A stretch of 64,000 nt of DNA, from NCBI GenBank assembly GCA_030374805.1, contig JARGSG010000183.1, forward strand, positions 310,001-374,000, written 5' to 3'. A program made the position numbers and the translations under genes. The number at the start of each line of letters is the position of its first letter. Position 1 is the stretch's first letter. This DNA is from Gracilaria gracilis (Eukaryota > Rhodophyta > Florideophyceae > Gracilariales > Gracilariaceae). The notes under the pieces are model-generated. The model did not search any database. It was not told the DNA's origin and saw only the letters and a program-made list of their open reading frames with translations. This document shows positions 41,607 through 52,059 of this stretch, in pieces.

Positions 41607-42815
41607 TTGAAAGGTATGCCAAAGAAGAAATAAGATTGGGGCGCATCGAATCAGCGGCTATGATGAGTCATAAATCCGAAAGCTTTTCCGAGGGCAACAC
41701 CAAAAAGTTGGGCTCGGTAGCGGTGTTGCCTAACAGGCGTGGGTACTCCTCCGTGCGCGTTACTGCTGACGACGGGAGTTTCAGAATAGATTCAAGGACG
41801 CAGTTGGAGAAGAATTAAGGAAGATCGCAATAATCCGCCAGCGCTTGTTCACTTCAGGAAAGGTTGTCCGTATCTAACTTTCCAAGGTTAGCCAAGAAAC
41901 GTTCGTGGTGTGTGTCCCAGTTCCATTCTCTCTGCGATATCCCTGAAGGAAACAATTCACGAGCAAAAGCATACCTTCTTACATGGACTCCCTGGCATTT
42001 TTGGAAACCTGAAGATGCCATGGACATCGACAAGTCCCGATTTGCCCCAATAGACCTCCTCGCAGTAAAGTTCGTTCGTTCTCTTCTCTACGGACGGGAT
42101 TCCCAAATCAAGGCTGCAAGTCCCAAATCAGTTGAAGAAAACTAAGCGATTAAACGCTGTTTATCCGCGGGGAAATGCCGTCTTTCGTGCGACTACGTGG
42201 AAGCACTTGGAAGAAGGTCGAGAAGTTGAAAAAAGTGCGGGACGAGGAACGAGGTAATCCAGAAGATACAACTTCCGTTTCAGCACGACTTTCTTCAGAC
42301 TGAATCTCTATCCAAGTGAATACTGGGCACACTATTGATAAAAAGACGTATGTTTCAAGGACTTATAAAGTCGATATCGAAGGTCGATGACATACGCACC
42401 ATCTCGGTCATTGTACAGCTTACGATTTTACTTTTGAGAGGTGATACGTTGTGGTTGTCATGTACTGCGTGGTACCGAACACCAATATTGGTTCTTCACG
42501 TTTTCCATAATCTGAAGGGGTACTTTTTCTTCCCGCCCGCGTCAACTTGAAAGTAGCAACTTTATTGATATTTACAAGCAACAGATACATCTTCACTCGG
42601 GGCCTCCGATAAAGTCCTGCTCACATGCGCGCACAGCACATGACACAGTGCGATATAATTGCTTTGCGATGCGCTTTGTTTCCGAATCTATGCGATGACT
42701 TCAACGACGTGGAAACCATCAAGGTTTTTGTTAGATCGCATTGAGTTGATGTTAGGATGGTACCGCAACATCACTTTCAAATCATTGAATGGAAACAACT
42801 ACGATTAGAAATGCA
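41607..42815. other. Spacer with unassigned short ORFs
   Basis: Two plus-strand ORFs (41567-41818 and 41864-42145) have ordinary amino-acid composition but no domain. They could be exons of a small gene whose splicing I could not work out. Confidence 0.3.
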
Positions 42816-43346
42816 TCATACAAAAGATACAGTGTCTTTAGTGTAGTTTGCAGGGACAACAAATGTGGTGTTGCCTTGTTCACCATAGAAAAGAGGGCCC
42901 ATATATGGTAGAATGTTGTATTTGAACTTCAACGTAACCTCCGCATTTCGCAATGCAAAACCATGATCCTTGAGAGAATACTTATTGTATTGGCCTTTCT
43001 TGGCAATCAGCGCATCTTTACGCCCACTGAGAATGTTGTCCCAGACCACTACTTCATTTCTTGGATGTGTGACCGATTCGTATTCCGCAACGACATAGAC
43101 ATACATGTGATTGATGTTCCACGACCACATTTTTCTGAAGTCTGCGTGCGAAAAGTTAGAAGCGTGCGTTTGAAAGTCGGAAAGCAGCGGAACTGAGTCA
43201 CGTACCAGCATTGAGATCGAATCGGATATACGCTTGATCGCATCGCTCCCTCTGCAATTGCCGTCTACACATCTCAAAAAGAAGGTCGACGCACAGTTAG
43301 CCACTCGCATGAAACACGCAGCGCAGAAGAAAAAGGGCAGAAACAT
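42816..43346 (-). CDS. Small secreted protein, unrecognised
   Basis: 176 residues from the ATG at 43346. The start MFLPFFFCAACFMRVANC is a strong signal peptide. The mature part contains CVDGNC, a sequon-bearing helix region, an aromatic stretch (WSWNINHMYVYVVAEYES), a KFKYNILPYMGPLFYGE segment and sequons NTT and NYT near the end. There is no membrane anchor. It does not align clearly with the secreted family at 17608-23816. Extracellular location is inferred; function is unknown. Confidence 0.55.
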   Translation of the reverse strand: MFLPFFFCAACFMRVANCASTFFLRCVDGNCRGSDAIKRISDSISMLVRDSVPLLSDFQTHASNFSHADFRKMWSWNINHMYVYVVAEYESVTHPRNEVVVWDNILSGRKDALIAKKGQYNKYSLKDHGFALRNAEVTLKFKYNILPYMGPLFYGEQGNTTFVVPANYTKDTVSFV

Positions 43347-43960
43347 ACAGAAATTTCATTTCAGTCATGCGCAAGACGACGGAGGGCGAGCTTCTTCGCA
43401 GCTGCATATAGCTGAAAGAAGATCCGATGGCCACCAACACGAAGACCATGGTCATCAAATGTGTGAAGAACACATTCAATCGCGGGCCGACAGCATGCAT
43501 CTTCGGGCGTGGTTCGGTCGCGAGTGGCCTCACGACGACTGGGTTCAACTTGCAACAGCAGCAGCAGAGTCGGACGTTGTCGGTCGATGACGTTGCGGCG
43601 TTCTCTCAAGTGTTCAATTTAGCACGGGGTGTCGAAGAGCAGCAATCAAAACGGCTCAAGTGTCTGCGCGTTTCGTGTGCCTCGTTTTTGTACAAACGGG
43701 TGCGTTCGGAAGCGTGATTGCTGCGATGCGATTTTCGGTATTTGTCAAACTTTTGCGCTTTTACCCTTGACGAATCTGAGCCGTCGGAGATCATGAGAAT
43801 CGGCTACTGAGGTTCTTCGACAGCCACGTAATCTACTCCAACATAGATATCTCAACCCCGTGCTGCAAAATGCACCAGCCATCCACACCCGCCCGCGCGA
43901 AGCAGCGTCTTGCTCAGGTCGAACCGTCCGCGTTCGCCGCCTTCCACAACGCCCTCAGCA
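43347..43960. other. Region upstream of the phycobilisome linker
   Basis: A 96-codon plus-strand ORF at 43427-43717 (with QQQQQ) has no recognised domain. The promoter of the linker gene must lie here, but I see no clear TATA box. Confidence 0.35.
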
Positions 43961-44893
43961 ATGGCTTTCGTCAATCCCGTCCTCACCAGTTTCACTGGCA
44001 GACCCCTGACTAGCTCGTCGTCAACATGCGCCTTCCCCCGCGTGCGCCCGGTCTCTCCGCGCGCCGTTCGAATGGCCTTCTCTTCGATTGACGACCCGTC
44101 CACGGCTGTAACTCTGAAGGACACTGCCCTTCAGTCAAAGCAGAAGGTTCTTTACGCCGTGTACAAGCATGTGTTTGGAAACTCGTACGTCATGGAAGAA
44201 GAGCGCGCTGAGCTCGCAGTTCCCGACAGCCACTTTTTGAACGGCAACATTTCGGTGCGTGATCTTGTGCGCGCGATTGGAAAGAGTGGCTTGTATAAGA
44301 AGCGTTTCTTCGAACGGTCTGGACCGTATCGCTTTATCGAACTCAACTATAAGCATTTTCTCGGTCGCGCGCCGGAGAGTCAAGAAGAGATTTCGTTCCA
44401 TGTGCAAACGTTGGTCAATAAGGGCTACGACGCTGAGATTGATACATACTTTGACTGCGGAGAATACGAAGAACGATTCGGAGATGAAGGCGTACCGCGG
44501 TTTATTTTCGAGGGAACGTACGAGCGAAACGATAACTTCAATAGAATGACCATTCTTCGAAAGCACTGGGATGGCTGTTCCACGAGCACTGTTTCAGGCT
44601 CGACGGCGCCGGCGAAGTCAATCCCGGCACAATTGATAATGGGACATGGTGGCTACGTCAACGGCTTTGTTGGAATTATGAAGGGCTTGCCGACTGGATT
44701 CCGTCCGGAGCCACGAGTCGAGGGTCCCAACCCGTTATTCCCATCCAACCCACAGGCGCCGGTGAAGATTCGTATCAAGATTGCCGAAAACCTGTACCAA
44801 GTGTATGAAATCGGGGGCATAGAGCCCAGTTATACTCCCGCGTGGAAGAAAGAACGTATGACAGTGAAGAGATGGAACGGTGCGTGGTATTAG
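43961..44893 (+). CDS. Nuclear-encoded phycobilisome linker, plastid-targeted
   Basis: 310 residues from the ATG at 43961. A frame open 17 codons further upstream is less likely, because MAFVNPVLTSFTG is the Phe-led start typical of red-algal transit peptides. The transit region runs to about residue 40 (RPVSPRAVRMAF). The linker domain (PF00427 type) spans about residues 58-190: VLYAVYKHVFGNSYV, NGNISVRDLVRAIGKSGLYK, RFIELNYKHFLGRAPESQEE, GYDAEIDTYFDCGEYEERFG. A C-terminal extension (VKIRIKIAENLYQVYEIGG) follows. Linkers hold phycobiliprotein hexamers in rods or join rods to the core on the thylakoid surface. Rod versus rod-core type is not decided. This gene identifies the organism as a red alga. 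Confidence 0.93.
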   Translation: MAFVNPVLTSFTGRPLTSSSSTCAFPRVRPVSPRAVRMAFSSIDDPSTAVTLKDTALQSKQKVLYAVYKHVFGNSYVMEEERAELAVPDSHFLNGNISVRDLVRAIGKSGLYKKRFFERSGPYRFIELNYKHFLGRAPESQEEISFHVQTLVNKGYDAEIDTYFDCGEYEERFGDEGVPRFIFEGTYERNDNFNRMTILRKHWDGCSTSTVSGSTAPAKSIPAQLIMGHGGYVNGFVGIMKGLPTGFRPEPRVEGPNPLFPSNPQAPVKIRIKIAENLYQVYEIGGIEPSYTPAWKKERMTVKRWNGAWY

Positions 44894-45320
44894 ACAAGGC
44901 CGTGATGACAGGTTCTCGTGTGGCCAAACTTAATAGTCCCCAGAAACGCGTATGCGACGATTTGGAGCGCGTGCGCTAAACCCCCTTTCCCCTGCGCAAT
45001 AATGGCGTGCTTTGAAGAACATGGTTTTACTACTCGAGTAGGAGTACACATCTTTTTTTGATGAGCACGGAACAATGTAAAAGTTCTTTCGATCTTCTCA
45101 AGTGCTGCATCGTTTGTGAACGACCTCTAGAAAGGAAAACGATATGCGATATGCGACAGACGTTGGCAAGAGATTTTCAAAATCGGCTCGATACCTATGC
45201 ACACACCGCATCTAGCGATGTGACATGGAAGAACGTAGATAGCGTGCATTGAAGCGAGCCGTCAGAAACAATGCAACGGCAAAAAAAAGGATATGCTGAA
45301 GGCGAGTAGAGTGGCATGAT
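44894..45320. other. Spacer between convergent linker and MEMO1 genes
   Basis: There is no gene. It holds the two 3' ends and an A-rich tract near 45280. Confidence 0.4.
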
Positions 45321-46256
45321 CTAAGAGGCGTGATGATCAGAAGTAGTTCGAATGATTGCACTAGCATAACTGACGCTGGAATCAGACATTGACGTGCAAT
45401 GGGAACTTTGTTTGTATCGAACGAAGTTGGTGGTGAACACTCTCCTGGAATGGGATGAACAGTAGGCCAAAGCACTCATGAGCACACCTATTGGGTGTCG
45501 TCCACAAACTGTGTTATCGGTTTCCCGTTGATACGCACAAAACGAAGCGTGATCTCCCGACTCGATGCATCGCATTCCCTCCCGATCGAGCTTTTCAATA
45601 CTTTGCCAAATGTTTTGCGATTCGCGATCCACTCTGGTATAGCCGAAGCGGGCGCCCCAATGACAGAAATCTGACGACACGACGAAGAAAGTTTCGCCGT
45701 CTCCAATCCACGACGACAACACGCGCCCAAACGCTCGCTCTTTCTCCTCCGACAGCGAGCCGACAACAATGGGCACCACCTTGACATCAAGATCTGCGAA
45801 AACTAAGCGGATGTACGGCAGATGCATCTCGATGGAATGCTCGGCCTCATCGTTGAAAGGGCTCATCCTGACAAACCTAACGGAGCGATCCTCCGAAGCC
45901 AGCAGCCCATCAACGACATCGCGATCCACAGTGAGGTCTCCCAGCGGCGTCTCCAACACATGGGCGTCCGAGAGCGCGCACGTATCCTTCATGTACACGT
46001 GATGGCTCGGGCCCATGACAATGACGCGCGAGAAGCGGCGCGGATCGATGGCGGCGTACGCAAAGGCGGCGGTGGAACCCGAGTAGGAAAAGCCGGCGTG
46101 CGGCGCAATGATGGCGTGCGACACGGCGCCGTTGGGGGACGCGGCGACCGACTGAGCTTCTCGAAGCCAGGTTAGCAACGAGCGACTGAGCTTGTCTCCA
46201 GAAGCATCGTACCACGAGCCGGCGTGCGTGGCCCGACGGCGACGCGTCAACGGCAT
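45321..46256 (-). CDS. MEMO1: MEMO1-family protein
   Basis: 311 residues from the ATG at 46256; the frame is open upstream but Arg/Pro-biased and without family similarity. Signature segments: RRRRATHAGSWYDASGDKLS, AIIAPHAGFSYSGSTAAFAY, VIVMGPSHHVYMKDTCALSD, NDEAEHSIEMHLPYIRLVF, VPIVVGSLSE, FFVVSSDFCHWGARFGYTR, and a conserved Cys/His set near SGDHASFCAYQRETDNTVCG then RHPIGVLM. MEMO is structurally related to class III nonheme iron dioxygenases. The conserved His (PHAG, PSHH), the SDFCHWG Cys and a late Cys are all present. It is linked to redox and cytoskeletal signalling in animals. The role in algae is unknown. No introns are seen. Confidence 0.93.
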   Translation of the reverse strand: MPLTRRRRATHAGSWYDASGDKLSRSLLTWLREAQSVAASPNGAVSHAIIAPHAGFSYSGSTAAFAYAAIDPRRFSRVIVMGPSHHVYMKDTCALSDAHVLETPLGDLTVDRDVVDGLLASEDRSVRFVRMSPFNDEAEHSIEMHLPYIRLVFADLDVKVVPIVVGSLSEEKERAFGRVLSSWIGDGETFFVVSSDFCHWGARFGYTRVDRESQNIWQSIEKLDREGMRCIESGDHASFCAYQRETDNTVCGRHPIGVLMSALAYCSSHSRRVFTTNFVRYKQSSHCTSMSDSSVSYASAIIRTTSDHHAS

Positions 46257-46962
46257 GGTGCGCGGAAGTGGGCGAGCAAGGTGGGGAAACGGATCTCGAC
46301 GGGCGCTTGGTACGTTTGGCGGCGGCGGCGCACACGAGGTGAAGCAAGTAAGGCGGGCGCGGCGTGGGTGGTGGCGGAATGTAGATTCGCGGCGCGCTGT
46401 GAACTGGACCGCACAGTGGATACACTCGGTTCGTAAGGCAGGCGCGTGGCAGCGAGTGCGACAAACACAACGAGCGCGACTGCACCAACAACGATAAGAT
46501 GGACGGTGGGGCGGCGCGGCGCGGCGGTTGCGCGTCGCTTTGCGAAGCGAAGCGACGCGATGAAGGAGGCGGATTTTGCGCGATGGGGGCGGAGAGACGA
46601 CACGCGCGATTCGGCATGACGCGCGCTGTTTGGCTGAGCACACGCCAAATATCTAACGCGCTGTATCATATCATATCTGTGCGCGTCACAGCAAGGCAAA
46701 GTTACGCGCTGTGCGGCGTGGACACGTGCGGGTGACGCGAGCTGTGCCGCCGCACTGGCGTGTATGTTGCGGTCAGTGGCGCGCTGTGGCTTGTGGCGGA
46801 GAGAGGAGGGGGCTGGGAGGCTGGGGGAGATAGGAAAAAACAGGCGGTTTATCTACAGGTAACCTTAAGAGGTGGCGGAGACGGAGACGGGGATGGGGAC
46901 AGGGACGGAGACGGGGACGGAGACGGAGACGGAGACGGAGACGGAGACGGAGGGTTTGGCGC
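46257..46962. other. Spacer upstream of MEMO1, downstream of Yippee
   Basis: This is GC-rich with no gene. Its right part (46874-46952) is a GGAGAC hexamer repeat that begins a few bases after the Yippee stop codon and so probably lies in that gene's 3' untranslated region. Confidence 0.5.
46874..46952. repeat. GGAGAC hexanucleotide tandem repeat
   Basis: About 13 copies of GGAGAC/GGGGAC, nearly perfect at the right end. On the Yippee transcript strand this is a pyrimidine-rich GTCTCC run. Confidence 0.9.
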
Positions 46963-47572
46963 TTAGGTCCATTGTTTGTCCTTGCTAATCTTGGCCTTCT
47001 CCTGGTGGAGGTGCGCGATGGCGGGGGATACACGGAGAGGCGTCAGACAGCGGTGTGCGCGCGTGTGGTGCAGAGCGCCTGGTTGAACGTACCACTAGAA
47101 ACTTGTTCTCCTTGTACTTTTGGTCGTCGTCGCGCGCTTCCAACTACGAGCGGCGTGGAGCACAAACAACACGCACAGCGGTCAGCACAAGCCATGAGAT
47201 AAACAGAAAGAAAGAGGCAAGCAAAACGTACGTATTTCCAACCGAGAACGCTGTTGCACACGTTGCAGTAGATGTCGGCGACGGTATGCAAGCCGGTCAT
47301 CAACGGACGCTGCTCCGTCTCTCCCAGCGACACGTTAATACTTGACCACCACAAGACACAAGACACGAACAAAGAGCGAGTCAGCATGTGCGGCGTTTGA
47401 AAGCGCAAGCGGCGTGAATGAGGGCATACACATTCTTTATGAGGTAGGCGCGTCCATGCTTGCCGGTAAAGTTTTTGGACATGATATTGTCATGATACGC
47501 CAGATGCGCCGCACAGCTCTGGCAACACCACACCTTATCGCCGGGCAGGTAAGCCTGAAACAAGCGACCCAT
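46963..47572 (-). CDS. YPEL: Yippee-like zinc-binding protein, four exons
   Basis: Exons on the minus strand: 47572-47430, 47340-47232, 47143-47093, 47001-46963, giving 113 residues. The introns are 89, 88 and 91 bp with donors GTATGC, GTACGT, GTACGT and acceptors TCAAG, CGTAG, CCAG. Protein order: [113 protein letters not shown]. This is the full Yippee fold (CULT/beta-tent superfamily) with two CxxC pairs, WCCQSC and YCNVC, binding one zinc. All exon joins keep frame and match the family. Yippee proteins are highly conserved; cellular roles are poorly defined (nuclear, centrosomal and degradation-complex links). Splicing hid this gene from simple ORF scanning. Confidence 0.92.
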
Positions 47573-47582
47573 CTCGACAAAC

Positions 47583-47583
<1 letters not shown>

Positions 47584-47613
<30 letters not shown>
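47584..47613. repeat. (CAG)n trinucleotide tract upstream of the Yippee start
   Basis: About ten CAG units lie 11 bp before the Yippee ATG, in its 5' untranslated region. On the transcript strand they read CTG/TGC. Confidence 0.85.
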
Positions 47614-47614
<1 letters not shown>

Positions 47615-47883
47615 TACCGCCTCTCGACTTGGCGCGCTGTGGAAGCAGCTCAACACAGCGCGTGCGCGCCTTTTTTTTTTCCGCGCAGCACGCAGCGTCT
47701 TGACGCGCTTTCCGCGCACGCGCCGAGCGCCGCCAGCGCCGCCAGCGCGATGCGAGCTGCACGTGCGCCAGCGCGCACACGTTATGAATCTGCAATCTGC
47801 ACATTCATAACACACACACACACGTGGCGCGCGCACAAACACGTGGCGCGCGCGCGCGCGTGCGCACGCGCCACTTGTTGTCA

Positions 47884-48900
47884 TCAGTAGATGCCGTGTC
47901 GACTCCATTTCAATCCGCACGCGTTGCAGAGCGAGCGGCAGCCGTCGGGGCCTTTGCGCATCATTGGCGTGTGCTTGGATGACATGGAACAGCGCGCGCA
48001 CGCGTCCTTCACCACCACGCCGCTGCCACCGCTGCTGCTGCCGCTGCTGCCGCTGCCGCTGCCGCTGCTGCCGCTGCCGCTGCCGCTGCCGCGCTCGTCA
48101 TCCGTGCCCGACTGACTGCCTGACCGCGAGCCGCCGCTGCCGCCACTGCTGACGCTTCTGCTGCTGCTGCTGCCGCCGCCCCTGCCGACGCCGGAGATGC
48201 GCGCGCGGCTGCGGTTGCGCTTCGCGCCGCTGCTGCGCGGCGGCGCGGCGGCAGCGACGGCGGCAGCGACAGCGGCGACAGTTCGCTGCGGCGTGTCTGC
48301 TGCGGCGTTGGTGATAACGCACACCGGTGGTGGCTTCCAAAGCACGCAGCTCACGTCAGTAGGCGAGTTGCACACGCTGCGCGCGCGCTTGGGCGACGCG
48401 AGCGCGCCACCGCCGCCGCTGACGCCGCCGCCGCCTAGCCGGCGCGCGGCGCGCAGCGCGTCAGACGCGGCCGGCCGCAGCTTGCAGATGGCGCGCTGCG
48501 GCGACGACGACGCGCACAGCGCCTTGGCGCCGCGCGTGGCGCGCGACGACGCGGCGGCGCTGCGCGCGCGCCGCGGCGGTGGCGGAGGCGCCGGCGGCGC
48601 CGGCGGCGCCGGCGGCGAGCGCGCGCGCTGGTGCGCGTCTAGCTCCAGGCGGAAGGCCATGCTGCGGTTGTCCACGTCCATGAGCGAGGCCAGCGACATG
48701 AGCTCGTCGCCGTCGTCCGGCGCGGCGCGCTCCGGCTCGGCGGGCGGCGCGGGCGCGATGGGCGGCAGCGGCGGCGACAGCGGCAGCGGCGCCGACAGCA
48801 ACGACAGCTCGCTGCATAACCACGCGTCGATGTCAGTGGGTACGCACAGTGCGTCGCGCACTTCACACAGCGCGTCGGCTCGTAACGGCGACCCATTCAT
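47884..48900 (-). CDS. GATA-type zinc-finger transcription factor, ZML-like
   Basis: 338 residues from the ATG at 48900 ([20 protein letters not shown]); a longer frame to 49071 starts with low-complexity Pro/Ser. The finger is at the very C-terminus: [20 protein letters not shown] then [18 protein letters not shown], a C-x2-C-x20-C-x2-C finger. The TPMMRxGPDG and LCNACGL wording is closest to plant ZIM-like (ZML/TIFY) GATA factors, though no TIFY or CCT domain is visible. The rest is Ala, Ser, Gly and Pro-rich and probably disordered, with long (GS)n and Ala runs just before the finger. It binds GATA motifs in the nucleus. It is 311 bp upstream of the Yippee gene on the same strand; they are separate genes. 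Confidence 0.85.
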   Translation of the reverse strand: MNGSPLRADALCEVRDALCVPTDIDAWLCSELSLLSAPLPLSPPLPPIAPAPPAEPERAAPDDGDELMSLASLMDVDNRSMAFRLELDAHQRARSPPAPPAPPAPPPPPRRARSAAASSRATRGAKALCASSSPQRAICKLRPAASDALRAARRLGGGGVSGGGGALASPKRARSVCNSPTDVSCVLWKPPPVCVITNAAADTPQRTVAAVAAAVAAAAPPRSSGAKRNRSRARISGVGRGGGSSSSRSVSSGGSGGSRSGSQSGTDDERGSGSGSGSSGSGSGSSGSSSGGSGVVVKDACARCSMSSKHTPMMRKGPDGCRSLCNACGLKWSRHGIY

Positions 48901-49312
48901 GATCGACAAACGCAACCGGACGACGACGGCGGCGTGGTGGGAGCGAACACGGCAGAGAGAGAGCGAGAGAGCGCGAGGGCGAGAGAGCGCGGGAGCGAGA
49001 GAGGGAGAAGGCGGCGCTGTGTGCGCGGTGCTCGGCACGGGCGCGGTGGGGCGATTCGCTTTCCGCGCCACTTGAGGGAGCGGCGCGCGACGCCGGCGCT
49101 CTCACGTACGTGCTGCGTCGCGTGCGCCGCACGTGCTGCGCGCCACGCGCGCCGCGCCGCGCCGCGCCGCGCACTGGCGCTCAGCGGCGCGTGCGCGCGC
49201 GTGCGCGCTCCGTAGATACAGTAGCAGCCAGTGGCAGCCGCTTGAAGGGCGTGCGCCGCAGGCGACAGTGCGCCACTGGCTGCGCGCGGCTTGCACACGC
49301 CGCCACCGCTGC

Positions 49313-49361
<49 letters not shown>

Positions 49362-50148
49362 GTGTTTGGTGGTGTTGCGCCGCGCCAGTGGCAGACGCGA
49401 CGGAGGGGCCGCGTGCTGGCTGCCATCGGCAGCAGCGTCTGCCTGCCAACGACGGCAGCCGCTGCCTGCCGTCGACGGCAGCCGCTGCCACCCGCGCCCG
49501 CCTTTGCGTTTACCGCGCTCACCTCGCTGGGCATTGCCACAGTTATTGTTTGTGGTTGATGGCCCTTATCGTTCATCAACATGTTCATCATGTTGATCAT
49601 CAGCAACACGTCATCGAAGCGCCGTCTAAACCTCGCCAGAGCTATCTGTTTCCAATGCGCTCAACGAGCAAATTGTGTTCTCATCCCTTCTTTGCCTTCC
49701 TCTTGTACAATAGCCAAACAGTACATCATGTCTTTAGCAGCCAGCTGCTTTCCGTTTCACGCCGTCCATCTACGAAGGTATCTATCAAATCGGGTATTGA
49801 TTCCTGAGCAAAATGATGCGCACCACTTTTTTTGAACTGCTATGATAGATACTGTATCCATACTGAATCATACCTGGCTGAATGTGAACAGCAGTCTCAT
49901 CATTCACCACAACACACTCCTTCCTTTGCTGAGCGCCTGTCACAAGAGTGCTTCCGCGCTGCGTGTATCTCCAGCGCTAACACACACTCAACCCGCGCCC
50001 ACAACTCTGCATCCAACCCGCAGTCTTCGCATTGGGACAAGCACTGCTAGATACGCACGTACCGTTGCCACTTAAGTGGCTGAGCGCTTCCGCCCGCGCC
50101 GCCGCGCCCGTCTGCTGAGCGCACAGCGTCACCGCGCACATGGAGCAA
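48901..50148. other. GC-rich intergenic region with a GCC triplet tract
   Basis: No supported gene. ORFs in many frames are artefacts of GC-rich low-complexity DNA. It holds the promoter of the GATA gene and the 3' end of the WDR18/IPI3 gene. GAGAGA-type repeats lie at about 48953-49010. Confidence 0.5.
49300..49362. repeat. (CCG)n trinucleotide tract
   Basis: Roughly 20 CCG units in an almost unbroken array, flanked by interrupted CCACCG copies. It lies in non-coding DNA between the GATA and IPI3 genes. Confidence 0.9.
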
Positions 50149-51450
50149 CTACAAACACCGCAATTCCACCACCTGCATCAGCTCCGTGCCGCACTTCTCC
50201 AGCTCGTGCACGCGCGTGCGCAGCGTGTCAATTCGCCGCAGCAAGTCGCTTTCGCGCTGCATGCACTTCTCCTCCAGCCGCAGTCGCGCCGCGTCTTCGT
50301 CCGCGAGCGCGCAACTGCGCGCTTGCTCATCGGCGAACACGGCGTCAAACGCCTCCGACATGCAGCTGGTCGCCGCGTCGCGCGCATGCCGTCCGCCGCT
50401 TCGATCCACCAGCGGCGCGAATGTCTCGCCCAGCGACTTGTCCATCACTCGCTCGGGCACGCGCTCGAACAACGCGCGCTCTTCAACCGCCGCGCCGCCA
50501 GTCGCCAGCACGCCGCTTATTGCCGCTGTTGTGTTGTGCTTGGCGTACACGCTGATCATTTGTAGCGATGCGGCGTCGTAGATGCGCACGATTCCATCCG
50601 AGTACCCCACGATCAAATGCTCATCTCCCGGTGAAAGCGCGATGCTTTTCGGCGACACGTCTTTCGCCGGAGGCGCTATTCGCCTGAGGCTCGAGGACGC
50701 TGTGACTGAAGCCAGCGGCAACGAATGTGTGTGCGCGCATACGATGTATCCGTTTGTGAGCGCCACAAAAAACGCAGCTTCGTCGTACGTGAGCACTACA
50801 TCCACTGCGGGAGCCGATAATGCCACAGTGGCCACACAGGTGGCGCTAGCCAAGTGCCATACGCGAGCACTTCTATCCATGGAAGCTGTGACCACTCGCG
50901 CGGAGACGCCAGCATATCCAACTGCGACGCAGGTAATGGGCAGGGTGTGACCGGCAAGCTGTAAACTCGGATCTGGTCGCCCTTCGTTTGTCCCTATGAC
51001 ATCCTTGAGGAGGAAAAGACGGGCTGCGGCATCGGCGCCAACGGTCAATACGGCCTCATCATCGTCGCTGAAAGACGCTGCGTTTATGGCGCCGACGTGA
51101 GCATCCCACACAGCTATGAGCTTCCCCGTGTAGACGTACCAAACGTAACATCGACCTGAAGCCCCGCCTGCGAAAAGCAAGTTTGACGAATGGGAGGTTG
51201 CCACGCTTGAAATCGGTTCTGGTGGGGTAAAGTTTCTTGTTGGGAGCCGATTCAATGAGTGAAGAGTTAGAGTGGTGTTCTTGTTGTTTTTCGTTTGTGA
51301 TGATGTTACAAGGGCATGCGGCAAAAGTGCAGCGCAGTGGTTGTTTCGCGGGCGGCAGTTTTGTTGCGTTTTTGAAGGGTTGGTATGCGGCGGAGTATGG
51401 TGGTGCAAAGTACCAAGCTCGCCACAGATTGAAAGGATGTTGTACGGCAT
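50149..51450 (-). CDS. IPI3: WDR18/IPI3, WD40 subunit of the Rix1 ribosome-biogenesis complex
   Basis: 433 residues from the first ATG at 51450. WD repeats: LLFAGGASGRCYVWYVYTGK, AHVGAINAASFSDDDEAVLT, VGADAAARLFLL, AGHTLPITCVAVGYAGVSAR, TASMDRSARVWHLASAT, KSIALSPGDEHLIVGYSDG and IVRIYDA. The C-terminus forms a coiled coil (LEEKCMQRESDLLRRIDTLR then TRVHELEKCGTELMQ), matching the WDR18 tail that dimerises. Rix1/IPI3 acts on pre-60S ribosomes in the nucleus (ITS2 processing, remodelling with the AAA protein Rea1/Mdn1). The N-terminal 80 residues look unlike the family, so an upstream exon may be missing or this start may be wrong. Confidence 0.82.
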   Translation of the reverse strand: MPYNILSICGELGTLHHHTPPHTNPSKTQQNCRPRNNHCAALLPHALVTSSQTKNNKNTTLTLHSLNRLPTRNFTPPEPISSVATSHSSNLLFAGGASGRCYVWYVYTGKLIAVWDAHVGAINAASFSDDDEAVLTVGADAAARLFLLKDVIGTNEGRPDPSLQLAGHTLPITCVAVGYAGVSARVVTASMDRSARVWHLASATCVATVALSAPAVDVVLTYDEAAFFVALTNGYIVCAHTHSLPLASVTASSSLRRIAPPAKDVSPKSIALSPGDEHLIVGYSDGIVRIYDAASLQMISVYAKHNTTAAISGVLATGGAAVEERALFERVPERVMDKSLGETFAPLVDRSGGRHARDAATSCMSEAFDAVFADEQARSCALADEDAARLRLEEKCMQRESDLLRRIDTLRTRVHELEKCGTELMQVVELRCL

Positions 51451-52059
51451 CGTGCCGTACCGCACCAAATGCGTTTGCAATTGCTAAGGCCGGGACAAAA
51501 CTGTGACGCCGTTTATGGGACACAGTTTGGAACCCGAAACCGCACAAGTCCTTCGAACAACCCCATGCTTCGACGACGACGTCGAAGCGGGATCAAATCA
51601 CCCCAGTGCATTTTAAACAAATACTACATTACAACGCATTACAGTGAACCCCTTCTTCAACCAACCTCGTGCCAGAGTTCTCTACGGGTGCACTATACCA
51701 CGACGACAGGTTGTTTCATGAGTAGTTGTTGCTGCTCTCGGTCCACAAGGGCTGGCCTTTACGATCGTACTGCCCGCCTGCTTCTGATATTGATCTCGGC
51801 AATGAACACGTAATTGAGAGGGAAGGGACGTGGAGAAAATGCACATCTCGCAATTTCGAAGCATGGAAATGGCTTTTGTTGGTCCAGTTTTGTGAAAGGT
51901 CGGTTCAGAAACGACTAGCTCACACTCCCTCTTCACCGAGGTATCAATGAAGACTTCGAACAGATTCTCAACCGTTGAACAACAGCGAGGCCTCAAAGAT
52001 GAGGCACTGCGGAAAGGTGTTCCACAAGTTTCTGTGTCGCCGCTATTACCGTTTTCGCA
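51451..52059. other. Divergent intergenic region between IPI3 and the Sel1-repeat gene
   Basis: No gene seen. It contains a CGACGACGACGTCG palindromic stretch near 51572-51586. It holds the promoters of both neighbours. Confidence 0.4.

Noticed and set aside
47342-47890. 182-codon plus-strand ORF
   Set aside because: It is antisense to Yippee exon 1 and its promoter and is low-complexity (Ser, Ala runs from the CAG tract).
48197-49075. 292-codon plus-strand ORF
   Set aside because: Antisense shadow of the GC-rich GATA gene; Ala/Arg/Gly-rich with no domain.
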